This document shows positions 1-7,836 of a DNA stretch of 64,000 nucleotides, piece by piece. How positions within the stretch are numbered: the first letter of the stretch is position 1; each line of letters begins with the position of its first letter. Under the pieces are notes generated by a model, which was not told the origin of the DNA, did not search any database, and saw only the letters and a program-made list of their open reading frames with translations. Origin of the DNA: Bacillus cabrialesii (GTDB taxonomy: Bacteria; Bacillota; Bacilli; Bacillales; Bacillaceae); contig NZ_CP096889.1 of assembly GCF_004124315.2 (NCBI RefSeq), positions 975,001 through 1,039,000 on the forward strand, given 5' to 3'. The translations under genes were made by a program, and so were the position numbers.

Positions 1-16
1 CCCGTCTTCCGCTCCA
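1..16 (+). tRNA. tRNA-Gly, 3' end only
   Basis: The first 16 bases are the T-stem/acceptor end of a tRNA finishing in TCCA. The acceptor strand CTTCCGC fits tRNA-Gly(GCC) of B. subtilis, which precedes tRNA-Cys in the trnD cluster. The body and anticodon lie outside the window, so the identity is inferred from the acceptor end and the neighbours. Confidence 0.75.
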
Positions 17-21
17 ATTAT

Positions 22-92
<71 letters not shown>

Positions 93-99
93 TTCTTTT

Positions 100-188
100 G
101 CCGGGGTGGTGGAATTGGCAGACACACAGGACTTAAAATCCTGCGGTAGGTGACTACCGTGCCGGTTCAAGTCCGGCCCTCGGCACCA
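100..188 (+). tRNA. tRNA-Leu (TAA)
   Basis: Acceptor stem GCCGGGG/CCTCGGC followed by encoded ACCA, a long variable arm (class II tRNA), and anticodon loop CTTAAAA with anticodon TAA at 134-136. It follows tRNA-Cys by seven bases in the same transcript. Confidence 0.97.
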
Positions 189-279
189 ATTTTACTTACA
201 TGGTAAGTTTAATTGGTGTTTGTGTTTTAAAAACTATAACTAATCATATCAATGATCTACTTATGTAGATCATTTTTTT
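184..279 (+). terminator. Terminator region after tRNA-Leu(TAA)
   Basis: Two hairpins follow the tRNA: CACCAATT...AATTGGTG at about 184-219, and AATGATCTAC/GTAGATCATT at 251-274 with a T-run to 279. The second has the form of a rho-independent terminator. The rest of the gap up to the next tRNA at 481 is AT-rich and shows no gene; it should contain the promoter for that tRNA. Confidence 0.8.
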
Positions 280-480
280 ATTGCTTCGGTGATTATCAGC
301 AGTTTAGCTCTGATAAAGTATTTAAGCTGCTTTATATTTCGTTGACTAGTTAACTCTCTAACACTTATTTAATGATATTATATCCAAAACACTTTCTCAA
401 AAAACTTTTTTAAAAAGCGTTGACACTTTATAAGATCCATGATATATTTATATTCGTCGGTTAGATACGACATAAAACTT

Positions 481-562
481 GCCGGTGTGGCGGAATTGGC
501 AGACGCGCACGACTCAAAATCGTGTTCCTTCTGGAGTGTCGGTTCGACCCCGACCACCGGTA
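481..562 (+). tRNA. tRNA-Leu (CAA)
   Basis: Acceptor stem GCCGGTG/CACCGGT with discriminator A, class II long variable arm, anticodon loop CTCAAAA with CAA at 515-517. CCA is not encoded. It is separated from the upstream tRNA cluster by a terminator, so it may have its own promoter. It corresponds to the last tRNA of the trnD group. Confidence 0.96.
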
Positions 563-568
563 TACTGA

Positions 569-600
569 AAAACCCGTTTCTTATATAGAAACGGGTTTTT
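569..600 (+). terminator. Terminator after tRNA-Leu(CAA)
   Basis: Perfect stem AAACCCGTTTC / GAAACGGGTTT with a short loop and T-run. It ends the tRNA transcript 37 bases before the convergent spo0M stop codon. Confidence 0.9.
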
Positions 601-637
601 ATTTTATTAAAGAAAAGGAGAGGCTCCTTTTTATCAT

Positions 638-1414
638 TCACTCAGCGTATTGGTCTATGATCTCTTCTAACACCTCTTCAAGACCTTCTATATCTTCAAG
701 CTCTGATTGGCTGAATCGGACACGTACGAGCTGTTCACCGTCATTATACATCTCTTCCAGCCATCCTCGCAGTCCTCTTGCCCTGCGGTCGACTTCGAAA
801 ATAATGTCTAAACCGTGTTCATCTAGAAGGAAAATAAGCTCTAATTCATCAAGCATTTGACGATAGTAGCCTGATGTCGGAATGAACTCAAATTCTTGAA
901 CGAACGGAAGGCGGCGTTGGAAGTAAGGCGCTTGTTCGCAGTCTGCTTCGTTAAGACGGAAGCCCAGGTTTTCGATTGCTTCCAGCACACTTTCAATCCA
1001 AGGGTGAGCTTCAACAAAAATACGGTCATGGTCGGATTTATCAATACCGCCTTGGATATCAAGGTCTGTCACCACGGCGACCTCTACTTTACCTACAGTG
1101 ATCGGTGTATCAAGAGGGAGGGTGAATGAGAACGGAAATTGATGCTCTTCTCCAGGCTGAATGGTGAATGAGCCAGTAACACGGAAAGAATGAATGGTAG
1201 CGTATTTACGTTGCTCTTCATCGTCTTTTACAATGACGTACTGTGTGTTAAGCTGGACGTCAATATAGCGGATGTCCTGAGCGATTTTCCCGCCTCTGAC
1301 ATGGACAGTTCCCCGTACTTCTTCTCCTGGATAATAGGCGTCTTTCTCTAAAATCGTATCTACTTTTGCCGCACCGATTCCCGCACTTGCCGCAAGTTTC
1401 TTAAAAAATGACAT
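638..1414 (-). CDS. spo0M: Sporulation control protein Spo0M
   Basis: The 258-residue product starts MSFFKKLAASAGIGAAKVDT and matches Spo0M, an arrestin-fold protein that affects the onset of sporulation and growth. The N-terminal beta-sandwich carries segments such as YYPGEEVRGTVHVRGG. The C-terminal half is acidic (EDIEGLEEVLEEI). The ATG at 1414 was chosen because AGGGGAAG lies just upstream; an in-frame ATG 30 bases earlier would add a basic stretch not expected in the family. It is convergent with the tRNA-Leu gene. In B. subtilis it is sigma-H dependent; I did not verify that promoter here. Confidence 0.95.
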   Translation of the reverse strand: MSFFKKLAASAGIGAAKVDTILEKDAYYPGEEVRGTVHVRGGKIAQDIRYIDVQLNTQYVIVKDDEEQRKYATIHSFRVTGSFTIQPGEEHQFPFSFTLPLDTPITVGKVEVAVVTDLDIQGGIDKSDHDRIFVEAHPWIESVLEAIENLGFRLNEADCEQAPYFQRRLPFVQEFEFIPTSGYYRQMLDELELIFLLDEHGLDIIFEVDRRARGLRGWLEEMYNDGEQLVRVRFSQSELEDIEGLEEVLEEIIDQYAE

Positions 1415-1559
1415 GTTAGATCTTCCCCTTTTTCTTTTTCTCAACAGTTATACGTAAGAAGGAGGAAAAAAGATTCATTTGATTCATACTTTTTTCCTAT
1501 TATTCGTCCGGCCTAGGGACAGACTAAGAATAATATTGAAAGCAAAGGAGCGGATTGAA

Positions 1560-1757
1560 ATGGATAAAGAAAGTATGGTTGCTGATGAATTACACAGAAT
1601 GTTTTTGGCAGGTGAGCTGCAAATCACGGTAGAGGAGGATATAAACAATATTTCCGAAAGGCTGAGAAACGGTGATCTCAGTTTAGACCGATTAAGCGGT
1701 GAAGACGCGTTTATAAAAGAAACGGTAAATGAGGCTTTAAGAAGAGTGGAGCAATAA
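1560..1757 (+). CDS. Small conserved hypothetical protein (65 aa)
   Basis: A 65-codon gene starting at ATG 1560 behind the clear ribosome site AAAGGAG. The product is acidic and probably all helical (MDKESMVADELHRMFLAGEL...), with no signal peptide, membrane span or cysteine. It is followed by a strong terminator, so it is a monocistronic unit divergent from spo0M. I do not recognise a function. The SD site and codon use suggest a real gene. Confidence 0.8.
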   Translation: MDKESMVADELHRMFLAGELQITVEEDINNISERLRNGDLSLDRLSGEDAFIKETVNEALRRVEQ

Positions 1758-1764
1758 AATGAAG

Positions 1765-1800
1765 AGACGGTGTCTCGTAAATGAGGCATCGTCTTTTTTT
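1765..1800 (+). terminator. Terminator after the 65-aa gene
   Basis: Hairpin AGACGGTGTCTC/GAGGCATCGTCT followed by seven Ts. It starts just after the stop codon. The following gap to 2066 holds the ygaJ promoter region (a TATAAT near 2028) and possibly a decayed reading frame on the minus strand. Confidence 0.9.
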
Positions 1801-2066
1801 GCATGACTTTGTTACTGTTCTCTGCAAGTTAAAACGAATCGAGCTGAAATTGCAGATGAACAGCTGCATCTAATTGATCATGCAACGTTGTTCTGAGATC
1901 GGGGGTTGCGGTTTCTGTTATTGCATGATCGGGGCTAAGAAATTGTTCAATGGCTTCAACTCCTGGTAATGTCAGGGGCCACCTGTTAAGAAAGTATTTA
2001 GCCTTGTGCCATGCATTTATACAAAATGCTATAATGAATAACAAATTTTGTCGGGGGAGTGGGATG

Positions 2067-2759
2067 ATGAAACAGATTATATCGATGGGCGGCGGGGGAT
2101 TTTCGATGGAGGCGGAAAATTTGTCTCTCGATCAATATATCATCAATCAATCAGAGCGGAAATCACCTCGTATTTGTTTTTTGCCGACGGCGAGTGGTGA
2201 TTCCCAAAGCTATGTTCAGCGGTTTTATGATGCATTTCAAACACTCGATTGTGTGCCGTCTCATTTATCGCTGTTTAAGCCGCCGTCAACAGATGTAACT
2301 TCTTTTCTTATGGAAAAGGACGTGATATATGTCGGCGGGGGAAATACGCGGAATATGCTTGTGTTGTGGAAGGAGTGGGGGCTGGATCTTATTCTCCGGG
2401 AAGCATGGAAGAACGGTGTGGTTTTAGCTGGATTAAGTGTCGGTGCGATCTGCTGGTTTGAAGAAGGGGTGACAGATTCAGCCGGGCCGCTGACAAGTAT
2501 GAAAAGTTTAGGTTTTCTGCAAGGGAGCTTTTGCCCTCATTATGACGGTGAAAAGGATCGGAGACCGATATATCATCAGCTGATATCTAACAAGTTTTTG
2601 TGCGATGGCTATGCGGCGGACGACGGAGCGGCTCTTCATTTCGTAAATGATCAGCTTGTTCAGACCGTAAGTTCAAGACCGGGTGCAAAGGCATATCGGG
2701 TGATGATGGGGGAACATGGGATATCAGAAACCCCGTTGCAGGTCAAATATTTGGATTGA
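2067..2759 (+). CDS. ygaJ: Peptidase E-like S51 family protein YgaJ
   Basis: The 230-residue product belongs to the S51 (dipeptidase E / cyanophycinase-like) family. The nucleophile elbow is visible as AGLSVGAICWFE (Ser of GLSVGA), after the VIYVGGGNTRNML segment typical of the fold, and a His lies in CPHYDGE. The substrate in Bacillus is unknown to me. Two ATGs are adjacent (2064 and 2067); the ribosome site GGGGGAG fits 2067 better. A TATAAT-like -10 lies about 35 bases upstream. It is a single gene before the TPP riboswitch of thiC. Confidence 0.9.
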   Translation: MKQIISMGGGGFSMEAENLSLDQYIINQSERKSPRICFLPTASGDSQSYVQRFYDAFQTLDCVPSHLSLFKPPSTDVTSFLMEKDVIYVGGGNTRNMLVLWKEWGLDLILREAWKNGVVLAGLSVGAICWFEEGVTDSAGPLTSMKSLGFLQGSFCPHYDGEKDRRPIYHQLISNKFLCDGYAADDGAALHFVNDQLVQTVSSRPGAKAYRVMMGEHGISETPLQVKYLD

Positions 2760-2830
2760 ATTAGCTGAATATTTTCTATATTCCTCTTTTTTTTCGAATG
2801 GTTTTATGTTAAGATGAGTCCGAAATTAAT

Positions 2831-2921
2831 AGTTACTGGGGGTGCCCGCTTTCGGGCTGAGAGAGAAGGTAAGCTTCTTAACCCTTTGGACCTGATCTGG
2901 TTCGTACCAGCGTGGGGAAGT
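2831..2921 (+). promoter_or_regulatory. TPP riboswitch (THI box)
   Basis: The conserved core elements are all present: ACTGGGGGTGCCCG, CTGAGAGAGAAGG, ACCCTTTGGACCTGATCTGG and the closing GTACCAGCGTGGGGAAG. It lies in the thiC leader, followed by a terminator before the coding region. Thiamine pyrophosphate binding is therefore expected to stop transcription of thiC. Confidence 0.97.
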
Positions 2922-2978
2922 AGAGGAATTGTTTTTATTATTGTCGTGCTGGGCAATAATATGTTTCTTTCTGACTGT

Positions 2979-3010
2979 AACCGGGTTCATTCATTTGAAT
3001 CCGGTTTTTT
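2979..3010 (+). terminator. Riboswitch expression-platform terminator
   Basis: Stem AACCGGGTTC / GAATCCGGTT followed by a T-run, between the TPP aptamer and the thiC ribosome site. It is the switched terminator of the riboswitch. Confidence 0.85.
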
Positions 3011-3066
3011 GTGCTGGTTATGGGCTCGATTTTGTCCTTTCAAACGAGGAGAGGGGAAGGATAATA

Positions 3067-4839
3067 ATGCAAAACAATTCAGTGCAGCAAGCCAATATTT
3101 CCATTATGTCGAGTTTTTCGGGGAGCAAGAAAGTGTATGTGGAGGGTTCTTCTTCGGACATCCAAGTGCCGATGAGGGAAATCGCATTGAGTCCGACGAC
3201 AGGATCGTTCGGTGAAGAGGAAAACGCGCCTGTGCGTGTCTATGATACAAGCGGCCCTTATACAGATCCTGATGTGACGATTAATATTGAAGAAGGATTA
3301 AAGCCGCTTCGGCAAAAATGGATCACAAAGCGCGGCGATGTTGAAGAATATGAAGGACGAGCGATAAAACCAGAGGATAACGGTTATAAAAAAGCAAATC
3401 CAAACGTAAGTTACCCAGGACTAAAGCGGAAGCCGCTGCGGGCGAAAACAGGTCAAAATGTCACACAAATGCATTATGCCAAAAAGGGGATCATTACGCC
3501 AGAGATGGAGTTTATCGCAATTCGCGAGCACGTGTCTCCCGAATTTGTCAGAGATGAGGTAGCGAGCGGCCGGGCGATCATTCCTTCAAATATTAATCAT
3601 CCTGAAAGTGAACCGATGATTATCGGCCGGAATTTCCATGTGAAGATTAATGCGAATATCGGGAATTCAGCTGTTACGTCATCCATTGAAGAAGAAGTAG
3701 AAAAAATGACGTGGGCCATCCGCTGGGGAGCGGATACGATGATGGATCTTTCTACCGGAAAAGACATCCATACGACCCGTGAATGGATTATCCGCAATTG
3801 TCCTGTGCCTGTGGGAACTGTTCCGATTTATCAGGCACTTGAAAAAGTAAACGGCATAGCGGAGGATTTAACGTGGGAGATTTACCGGGACACGCTGATC
3901 GAGCAAGCAGAGCAGGGAGTGGATTATTTTACGATTCACGCGGGTGTTTTGCTGCGGTATGTGCCCCTGACTGCCAAACGGACAACTGGAATCGTGTCAC
4001 GCGGAGGAGCGATTATGGCGCAGTGGTGTCTGGCTCATCATCAGGAAAGCTTTTTATATACTCATTTTGAAGACATCTGTGAGATCATGAAAACGTATGA
4101 TATTGCTTTTTCTCTTGGGGACGGGCTTCGCCCCGGATCAATCGCTGATGCAAATGACGAAGCACAGTTTGCCGAATTAGAGACTCTCGGAGAACTGACG
4201 CAAATTGCCTGGAAGCATGATGTTCAGGTAATGATTGAAGGGCCGGGGCATGTGCCTATGCATAAAATCAAAGAGAACGTCGATAAACAAATGGACATTT
4301 GCAAAGAAGCGCCTTTTTACACATTGGGGCCGCTGACGACAGATATTGCGCCGGGCTATGACCATATTACTTCAGCGATCGGAGCTGCGATGATCGGCTG
4401 GTATGGAACAGCAATGCTATGTTATGTAACGCCGAAGGAGCATTTGGGGCTGCCTAACCGTGATGATGTTCGTGAAGGAGTCATTACATATAAAATTGCT
4501 GCGCACGCGGCAGACCTTGCAAAAGGGCATCCTGGCGCGCAAATACGGGATGATGCGTTATCGAAAGCCCGCTTTGAATTCCGCTGGCGCGACCAGTTTC
4601 ATTTATCTCTTGATCCGGAAAGAGCACTTGAATATCATGATGAAACCCTGCCGGCTGAAGGAGCAAAAACCGCTCATTTCTGTTCAATGTGCGGACCGAA
4701 GTTTTGCAGCATGAGAATTTCTCAGGATATTCGTGATTATGCGAAGGATAAAGAGCTTGGAGAATGGGATGCGATTCAAGAGGGGATGAAAGAAAAAGCA
4801 GAAGAATTTGTGAATCAAGGCAGCCAGCTGTATAAATAA
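3067..4839 (+). CDS. thiC: Phosphomethylpyrimidine synthase ThiC
   Basis: The 590-residue product is ThiC, the radical-SAM enzyme that converts aminoimidazole ribotide to the hydroxymethylpyrimidine phosphate part of thiamine. The C-terminal iron-sulfur ligand motif is seen as FCSMCGPKFCSM, and conserved internal segments include SRGGAIMAQW and MIEGPGHVPMHKI. Start ATG 3067 follows the strong site GAGGAGAGGGGAAGG; the reading frame stays open upstream through the riboswitch, but those codons are untranslated leader. Expression is controlled by the TPP riboswitch upstream. Confidence 0.98.
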   Translation: MQNNSVQQANISIMSSFSGSKKVYVEGSSSDIQVPMREIALSPTTGSFGEEENAPVRVYDTSGPYTDPDVTINIEEGLKPLRQKWITKRGDVEEYEGRAIKPEDNGYKKANPNVSYPGLKRKPLRAKTGQNVTQMHYAKKGIITPEMEFIAIREHVSPEFVRDEVASGRAIIPSNINHPESEPMIIGRNFHVKINANIGNSAVTSSIEEEVEKMTWAIRWGADTMMDLSTGKDIHTTREWIIRNCPVPVGTVPIYQALEKVNGIAEDLTWEIYRDTLIEQAEQGVDYFTIHAGVLLRYVPLTAKRTTGIVSRGGAIMAQWCLAHHQESFLYTHFEDICEIMKTYDIAFSLGDGLRPGSIADANDEAQFAELETLGELTQIAWKHDVQVMIEGPGHVPMHKIKENVDKQMDICKEAPFYTLGPLTTDIAPGYDHITSAIGAAMIGWYGTAMLCYVTPKEHLGLPNRDDVREGVITYKIAAHAADLAKGHPGAQIRDDALSKARFEFRWRDQFHLSLDPERALEYHDETLPAEGAKTAHFCSMCGPKFCSMRISQDIRDYAKDKELGEWDAIQEGMKEKAEEFVNQGSQLYK

Positions 4840-4843
4840 TAGA

Positions 4844-4947
4844 TTGACAGACGAAATGGAATACGTTTTAATATAGCTAATATATATTTCCAGCATTTGC
4901 TGATCGGGACACCGAAGGCTCTTATCTTTTAGATAAGGGCCTTTTTT
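4844..4947 (+). promoter_or_regulatory. senS promoter and leader with terminator
   Basis: A promoter TTGACA (4844-4849), 17-base spacer, TTTAAT lies just after thiC. The leader then has GCTGATCGGGACACCGAAGG (4899-4918), overlapping the hairpin AAGGCTCTTATCT / AGATAAGGGCCTT with a T-run ending at 4947. The hairpin is a terminator between promoter and coding region, so senS is probably controlled by readthrough. A closely related element precedes ssuB. Confidence 0.75.
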
Positions 4948-4970
4948 GTATGCAAAAGGAGGGAACAGTG

Positions 4971-5156
4971 ATGGGAATCAAAAAAGAGAAGGGGAGAAAA
5001 CGTTTCAGGAAGCGAAAAACATATGGAAATCAAATTTTGCCGCTTGAGCTTCTGATTGAAAAAAACAAACGAGAGATTATGAACAGCGCGGAACTCATGG
5101 AGGAAATTTATATGAAGATTGATGAGAAGCATACGGCAGTGCGCCACAAAATATAA
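4971..5156 (+). CDS. senS: Transcriptional regulator SenS
   Basis: A 61-residue very basic protein (MGIKKEKGRKRFRKRKTYGN...) matching SenS, a small protein that stimulates extracellular enzyme genes when overproduced in B. subtilis. The N-terminal third is Lys/Arg-rich. The C-terminal half is a likely helix (LPLELLIEKNKREIMNSAEL). ATG 4971 follows AAAGGAGGG. The C-terminus is close to, but not the same as, the form I recall from strain 168 (about 65 residues). It is convergent with katA and shares its terminator. Confidence 0.85.
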   Translation: MGIKKEKGRKRFRKRKTYGNQILPLELLIEKNKREIMNSAELMEEIYMKIDEKHTAVRHKI

Positions 5157-5184
5157 AAAACCCGCTAATGACAGCGGGTTTTTT
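5155..5184. terminator. Bidirectional terminator senS/katA
   Basis: AAAAAACCCGCT/AGCGGGTTTTTT is symmetrical, with A-run and T-run, and lies between convergent senS and katA. It should work in both directions. Confidence 0.93.
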
Positions 5185-5191
5185 GCATTCC

Positions 5192-6643
5192 TTAAGCATC
5201 TTTTTTAATCGGCAATCCAAGGCCTTCTGCAATACGTTTTCCGTATTCAGGATCCGCTTTGTAGAAATGCTCGATTTGGCGAAGTTTGATTTCTTCTTTT
5301 GCTACAGGCTTCATGGCGTTGACAATATTTTCAACAAGGCGGGCGCGCTCATCCTCGCTCATTAAACGATAGAGATCGCCGGCTTGTGTGTAGTGGTCGT
5401 TGTGATCGTAGCTTACGCTGTCAGCAATTCCTTGTACCGGATATGCTGCTTGTTTATCCTCAGGTGACTCTTTCGGGCCGCCAAAGCTATTAGGCTCGTA
5501 ATAAACAGATCCGCCGCCATTATTGTCAAAGCGCATTTGTCCGTCACGCTGATAATTGTTCACTTCGTTGCGTGCGCGGTTGATTGGCAGCGCTTGATGG
5601 TTTGCGCCGACACGGTAGCGGTGCGCATCATGATAAGCAAACAGCCGGCCTTGAAGCATTTTATCCGGAGATACATCAATACCAGGCACGAGTGTTCCAG
5701 GTGAGAATGTCGCTTGTTCTACTTCTGCAAAGTAGTTTTCAGGATTTCTGTCTAGAACCATGCGTCCGACCTCGATTAACGGATAGTCTTTTTGAGACCA
5801 AACTTTTGTGACATCAAATGGATCGAAGCGATACGTATTTGCATCTTCTAAAGGCATAATTTGCACATATAGTTTCCATGCGGGGAAATCGCCGTTTTCG
5901 ATTGCGTTGAAAAGGTCTTCTGTATGGTAATCAGGGTTTTCACCGGCTATTTTAGCTGCCGTATTGACATCAAGGTTTTTCACGCCTTGTTCTGTTTTAA
6001 AGTGATATTTAATCCAGACGCCTTCGCCTTCGGCATTTGTCCATTTGAATGTATGACTTCCGAAGCCATGCATGTGGCGAAGTGTCGCAGGAATTCCGCG
6101 GTCAGACATCAGGATTGTCACTTGGTGCAGTGATTCTGGTGAAAGTGACCAGAAATCCCATACAGCTGTAGGGTTTTTCAAGTGTGTTTTTGGATCTCTT
6201 TTTTGTGTATGGATGAAATCAGGGAACTTAATCGCATCGCGGATGAAGAATACCGGTGTATTGTTCCCGACGATGTCGTAGTTTCCTTCTTCAGTGTAAA
6301 ATTTAACAGCAAAGCCGCGCGGGTCGCGAACTGTATCAGCCGAGCCAAGTTCACCGGCAACTGTTGAGAAACGGATGAACAACGGTGTGCGTTTACCGAC
6401 TTCAGAAAGGAAAGCGGCTTTCGTGTGTTTTGTGACATCGTTTGTCACTTCAAAATATCCGTGTGCGCCTGCTCCTTTGGCGTGAACGACACGTTCAGGA
6501 ACACGTTCTCTGTTGAAATGAGCCAATTTTTCGAGTAAATGGACATCTTGGATTAAAGTTGGTCCGCGAGAACCGGCAGTCATCGAATTTTGATTATCTC
6601 CAACTGGAGCGCCCCAGCTAGTTGTCAGTTTATTTGAACTCAT
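5192..6643 (-). CDS. katA: Vegetative catalase KatA
   Basis: The 483-residue clade-3 haem catalase breaks hydrogen peroxide down to water and oxygen. The active-site His lies in VVHAKGAGAHGYFEVT, the distal Asn region in VGNNTPVFFIRD, and the proximal haem Tyr in RLFAYHDAHRYRVG. Length matches KatA of B. subtilis. It is transcribed alone towards senS. The upstream PerR box predicts derepression by peroxide. Confidence 0.98.
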   Translation of the reverse strand: MSSNKLTTSWGAPVGDNQNSMTAGSRGPTLIQDVHLLEKLAHFNRERVPERVVHAKGAGAHGYFEVTNDVTKHTKAAFLSEVGKRTPLFIRFSTVAGELGSADTVRDPRGFAVKFYTEEGNYDIVGNNTPVFFIRDAIKFPDFIHTQKRDPKTHLKNPTAVWDFWSLSPESLHQVTILMSDRGIPATLRHMHGFGSHTFKWTNAEGEGVWIKYHFKTEQGVKNLDVNTAAKIAGENPDYHTEDLFNAIENGDFPAWKLYVQIMPLEDANTYRFDPFDVTKVWSQKDYPLIEVGRMVLDRNPENYFAEVEQATFSPGTLVPGIDVSPDKMLQGRLFAYHDAHRYRVGANHQALPINRARNEVNNYQRDGQMRFDNNGGGSVYYEPNSFGGPKESPEDKQAAYPVQGIADSVSYDHNDHYTQAGDLYRLMSEDERARLVENIVNAMKPVAKEEIKLRQIEHFYKADPEYGKRIAEGLGLPIKKDA

Positions 6644-6671
6644 GTGATCACCTCTTGGAATTTATAAAAAC

Positions 6672-6721
6672 ATAATATCATCTCTAAGTAAAAAGTCAAT
6701 ATTATTTTATAATTATTATAA
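6672..6721 (-). promoter_or_regulatory. katA promoter with PerR box
   Basis: On the minus strand TTGACT (6694-6699), a 16-base spacer and TATTAT (6672-6677) form a sigma-A promoter. Immediately upstream, 6707-6721 reads TTATAATTATTATAA, an exact PerR box (consensus TTATAATNATTATAA). Peroxide oxidation of PerR should relieve repression. The space from here to the ssuB promoter (6722-6894) holds no gene. Confidence 0.93.
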
Positions 6722-6894
6722 AATAGTTATCTCTATTAAGCGATATATAATATTGAAAACGTTGATGAAACCTTGTTGTAACAGGTTATAACCGATAATA
6801 AAGTTTTTTGTAGAAATGATTTTTTCTTCTCTATTTGCGAAACAAGAAGAGTAAGTGATAAACAAGGGTATCGAAATACTCGATTAAAAAAGAG

Positions 6895-6924
6895 TTGACA
6901 TATCGGAATAATTTGAATTAACAT
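6895..6924 (+). promoter_or_regulatory. ssuB promoter with CymR-type site
   Basis: A consensus -35 TTGACA (6895-6900) is followed directly by TATCGGAATAATTTGAATTA, which fits the CymR operator (ATNGGAAT-type core). A weak -10 lies at about 6919-6924. The same arrangement, -35 followed by ATCGGAAT, occurs at tcyP in this window. CymR control of the sulfonate operon by cysteine supply is established for B. subtilis. Confidence 0.8.
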
Positions 6925-6951
6925 GATATTCAAACAAAAAACAAATGGGCA

Positions 6952-7010
6952 GCTGATCGGACCGCCGAAGGCTCTCATCTCTAAAAAAAACAGAGATGGG
7001 GGCCTTTTTG
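6952..7010 (+). promoter_or_regulatory. ssuB leader element with terminator
   Basis: GCTGATCGGACCGCCGAAGG is followed by the hairpin AAGGCTCTCATCTCT / AGAGATGGGGGCCTT and a T-run. It resembles the senS leader in the conserved GCTGATCGG, the CCGAAGGCTCT and the terminator. It lies between the promoter and the GTG start, so it should reduce readthrough into the operon unless antitermination occurs. The ligand or factor is unknown to me. Confidence 0.7.
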
Positions 7011-7051
7011 TTTTTTTAGAAGGCGGGGTTGGCAGAAAGAGAGGGATTAAA

Positions 7052-7819
7052 GTGGCTGTGACCATCAGCATCAAAGAAAAGGCATTTGACCATGAAGGCC
7101 GCAAAACAACGGTCTTGGAGAACATTCAATTATCAATCGCACCAGGTGAATTTCTAACGGTCATTGGACCGAGCGGGTGCGGAAAAAGCACTCTGTTAAA
7201 GATTATTGCAGGGCTTGATTCTGATTATGACGGGAGTGTTGACATTAACGGACGCAGCGTAACAGCTCCGGGTATCCAGCAAGGATTTATTTTTCAGGAG
7301 CACCGCCTCTTTCCATGGCTGACGGTTGAGCAGAATATTGCCGCTGATTTGAACTTGAAAGATCCAAAAGTCAAACAGAAGGTGGATGAACTGATCGAGA
7401 TTGTCAGATTGAAAGGAGCGGAGAAAGCATATCCTCGAGAGCTGTCAGGCGGTATGTCACAAAGAGTGGCCATCGCACGGGCTCTTCTGCGGGAGCCTGA
7501 GGTGCTGCTTTTAGATGAACCGTTTGGCGCGCTCGACGCTTTTACAAGAAAACACCTGCAGGACGTCCTGCTGGAGATATGGCGGAGGAAAAAAACAACA
7601 ATGATTCTCGTTACTCATGATATAGATGAATCTGTTTATTTAGGAAATGAGCTTGCGATTCTTAAGGCCAAACCGGGGAACATCCATAAGCTGATGCCCA
7701 TTTCTTTGGCGTATCCGCGAAACAGGACGACGCCGGATTTCCAAGCGATCAGACAGAAAGTGCTGTCGGAATTCGAGAAAACAGAAGAACTAGAGTACGC
7801 TGAAGGATCAGGGATATAG
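7052..7819 (+). CDS. ssuB: Aliphatic sulfonate ABC transporter, ATP-binding protein SsuB
   Basis: The 255-residue ATPase powers uptake of alkanesulfonates used as sulfur source. Walker A GPSGCGKST, Q-loop QEHRLFPW, signature LSGGMSQRVAIARAL, Walker B VLLLDEPFGALD and the switch His in LVTHDIDES are all intact. Start GTG 7052 follows AGAGAGGGA and gives the family length. It is the first gene of ssuBACD, 17 bases before ssuA. Confidence 0.97.
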   Translation: MAVTISIKEKAFDHEGRKTTVLENIQLSIAPGEFLTVIGPSGCGKSTLLKIIAGLDSDYDGSVDINGRSVTAPGIQQGFIFQEHRLFPWLTVEQNIAADLNLKDPKVKQKVDELIEIVRLKGAEKAYPRELSGGMSQRVAIARALLREPEVLLLDEPFGALDAFTRKHLQDVLLEIWRRKKTTMILVTHDIDESVYLGNELAILKAKPGNIHKLMPISLAYPRNRTTPDFQAIRQKVLSEFEKTEELEYAEGSGI

Positions 7820-7836
7820 AAAGGGCGGAAGCAGAA

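Noticed and set aside
1829..2044. 71-codon frame on the minus strand between the 65-aa gene and ygaJ
   Set aside because: Its composition is protein-like (PGVEAIEQFLSPDHAITETA), but the start overlaps the ygaJ promoter, no SD is present and I see no homologue. It may be a gene remnant, so it is not called.
2929..3066. N-terminal extension of thiC through the riboswitch platform
   Set aside because: The open frame runs through the switched terminator; the SD and known length support ATG 3067.
6732..6760. TGAAAACGTTGATG as a cre site between katA and ssuB
   Set aside because: It lacks the final CA of the consensus and is not placed at a promoter I can define.
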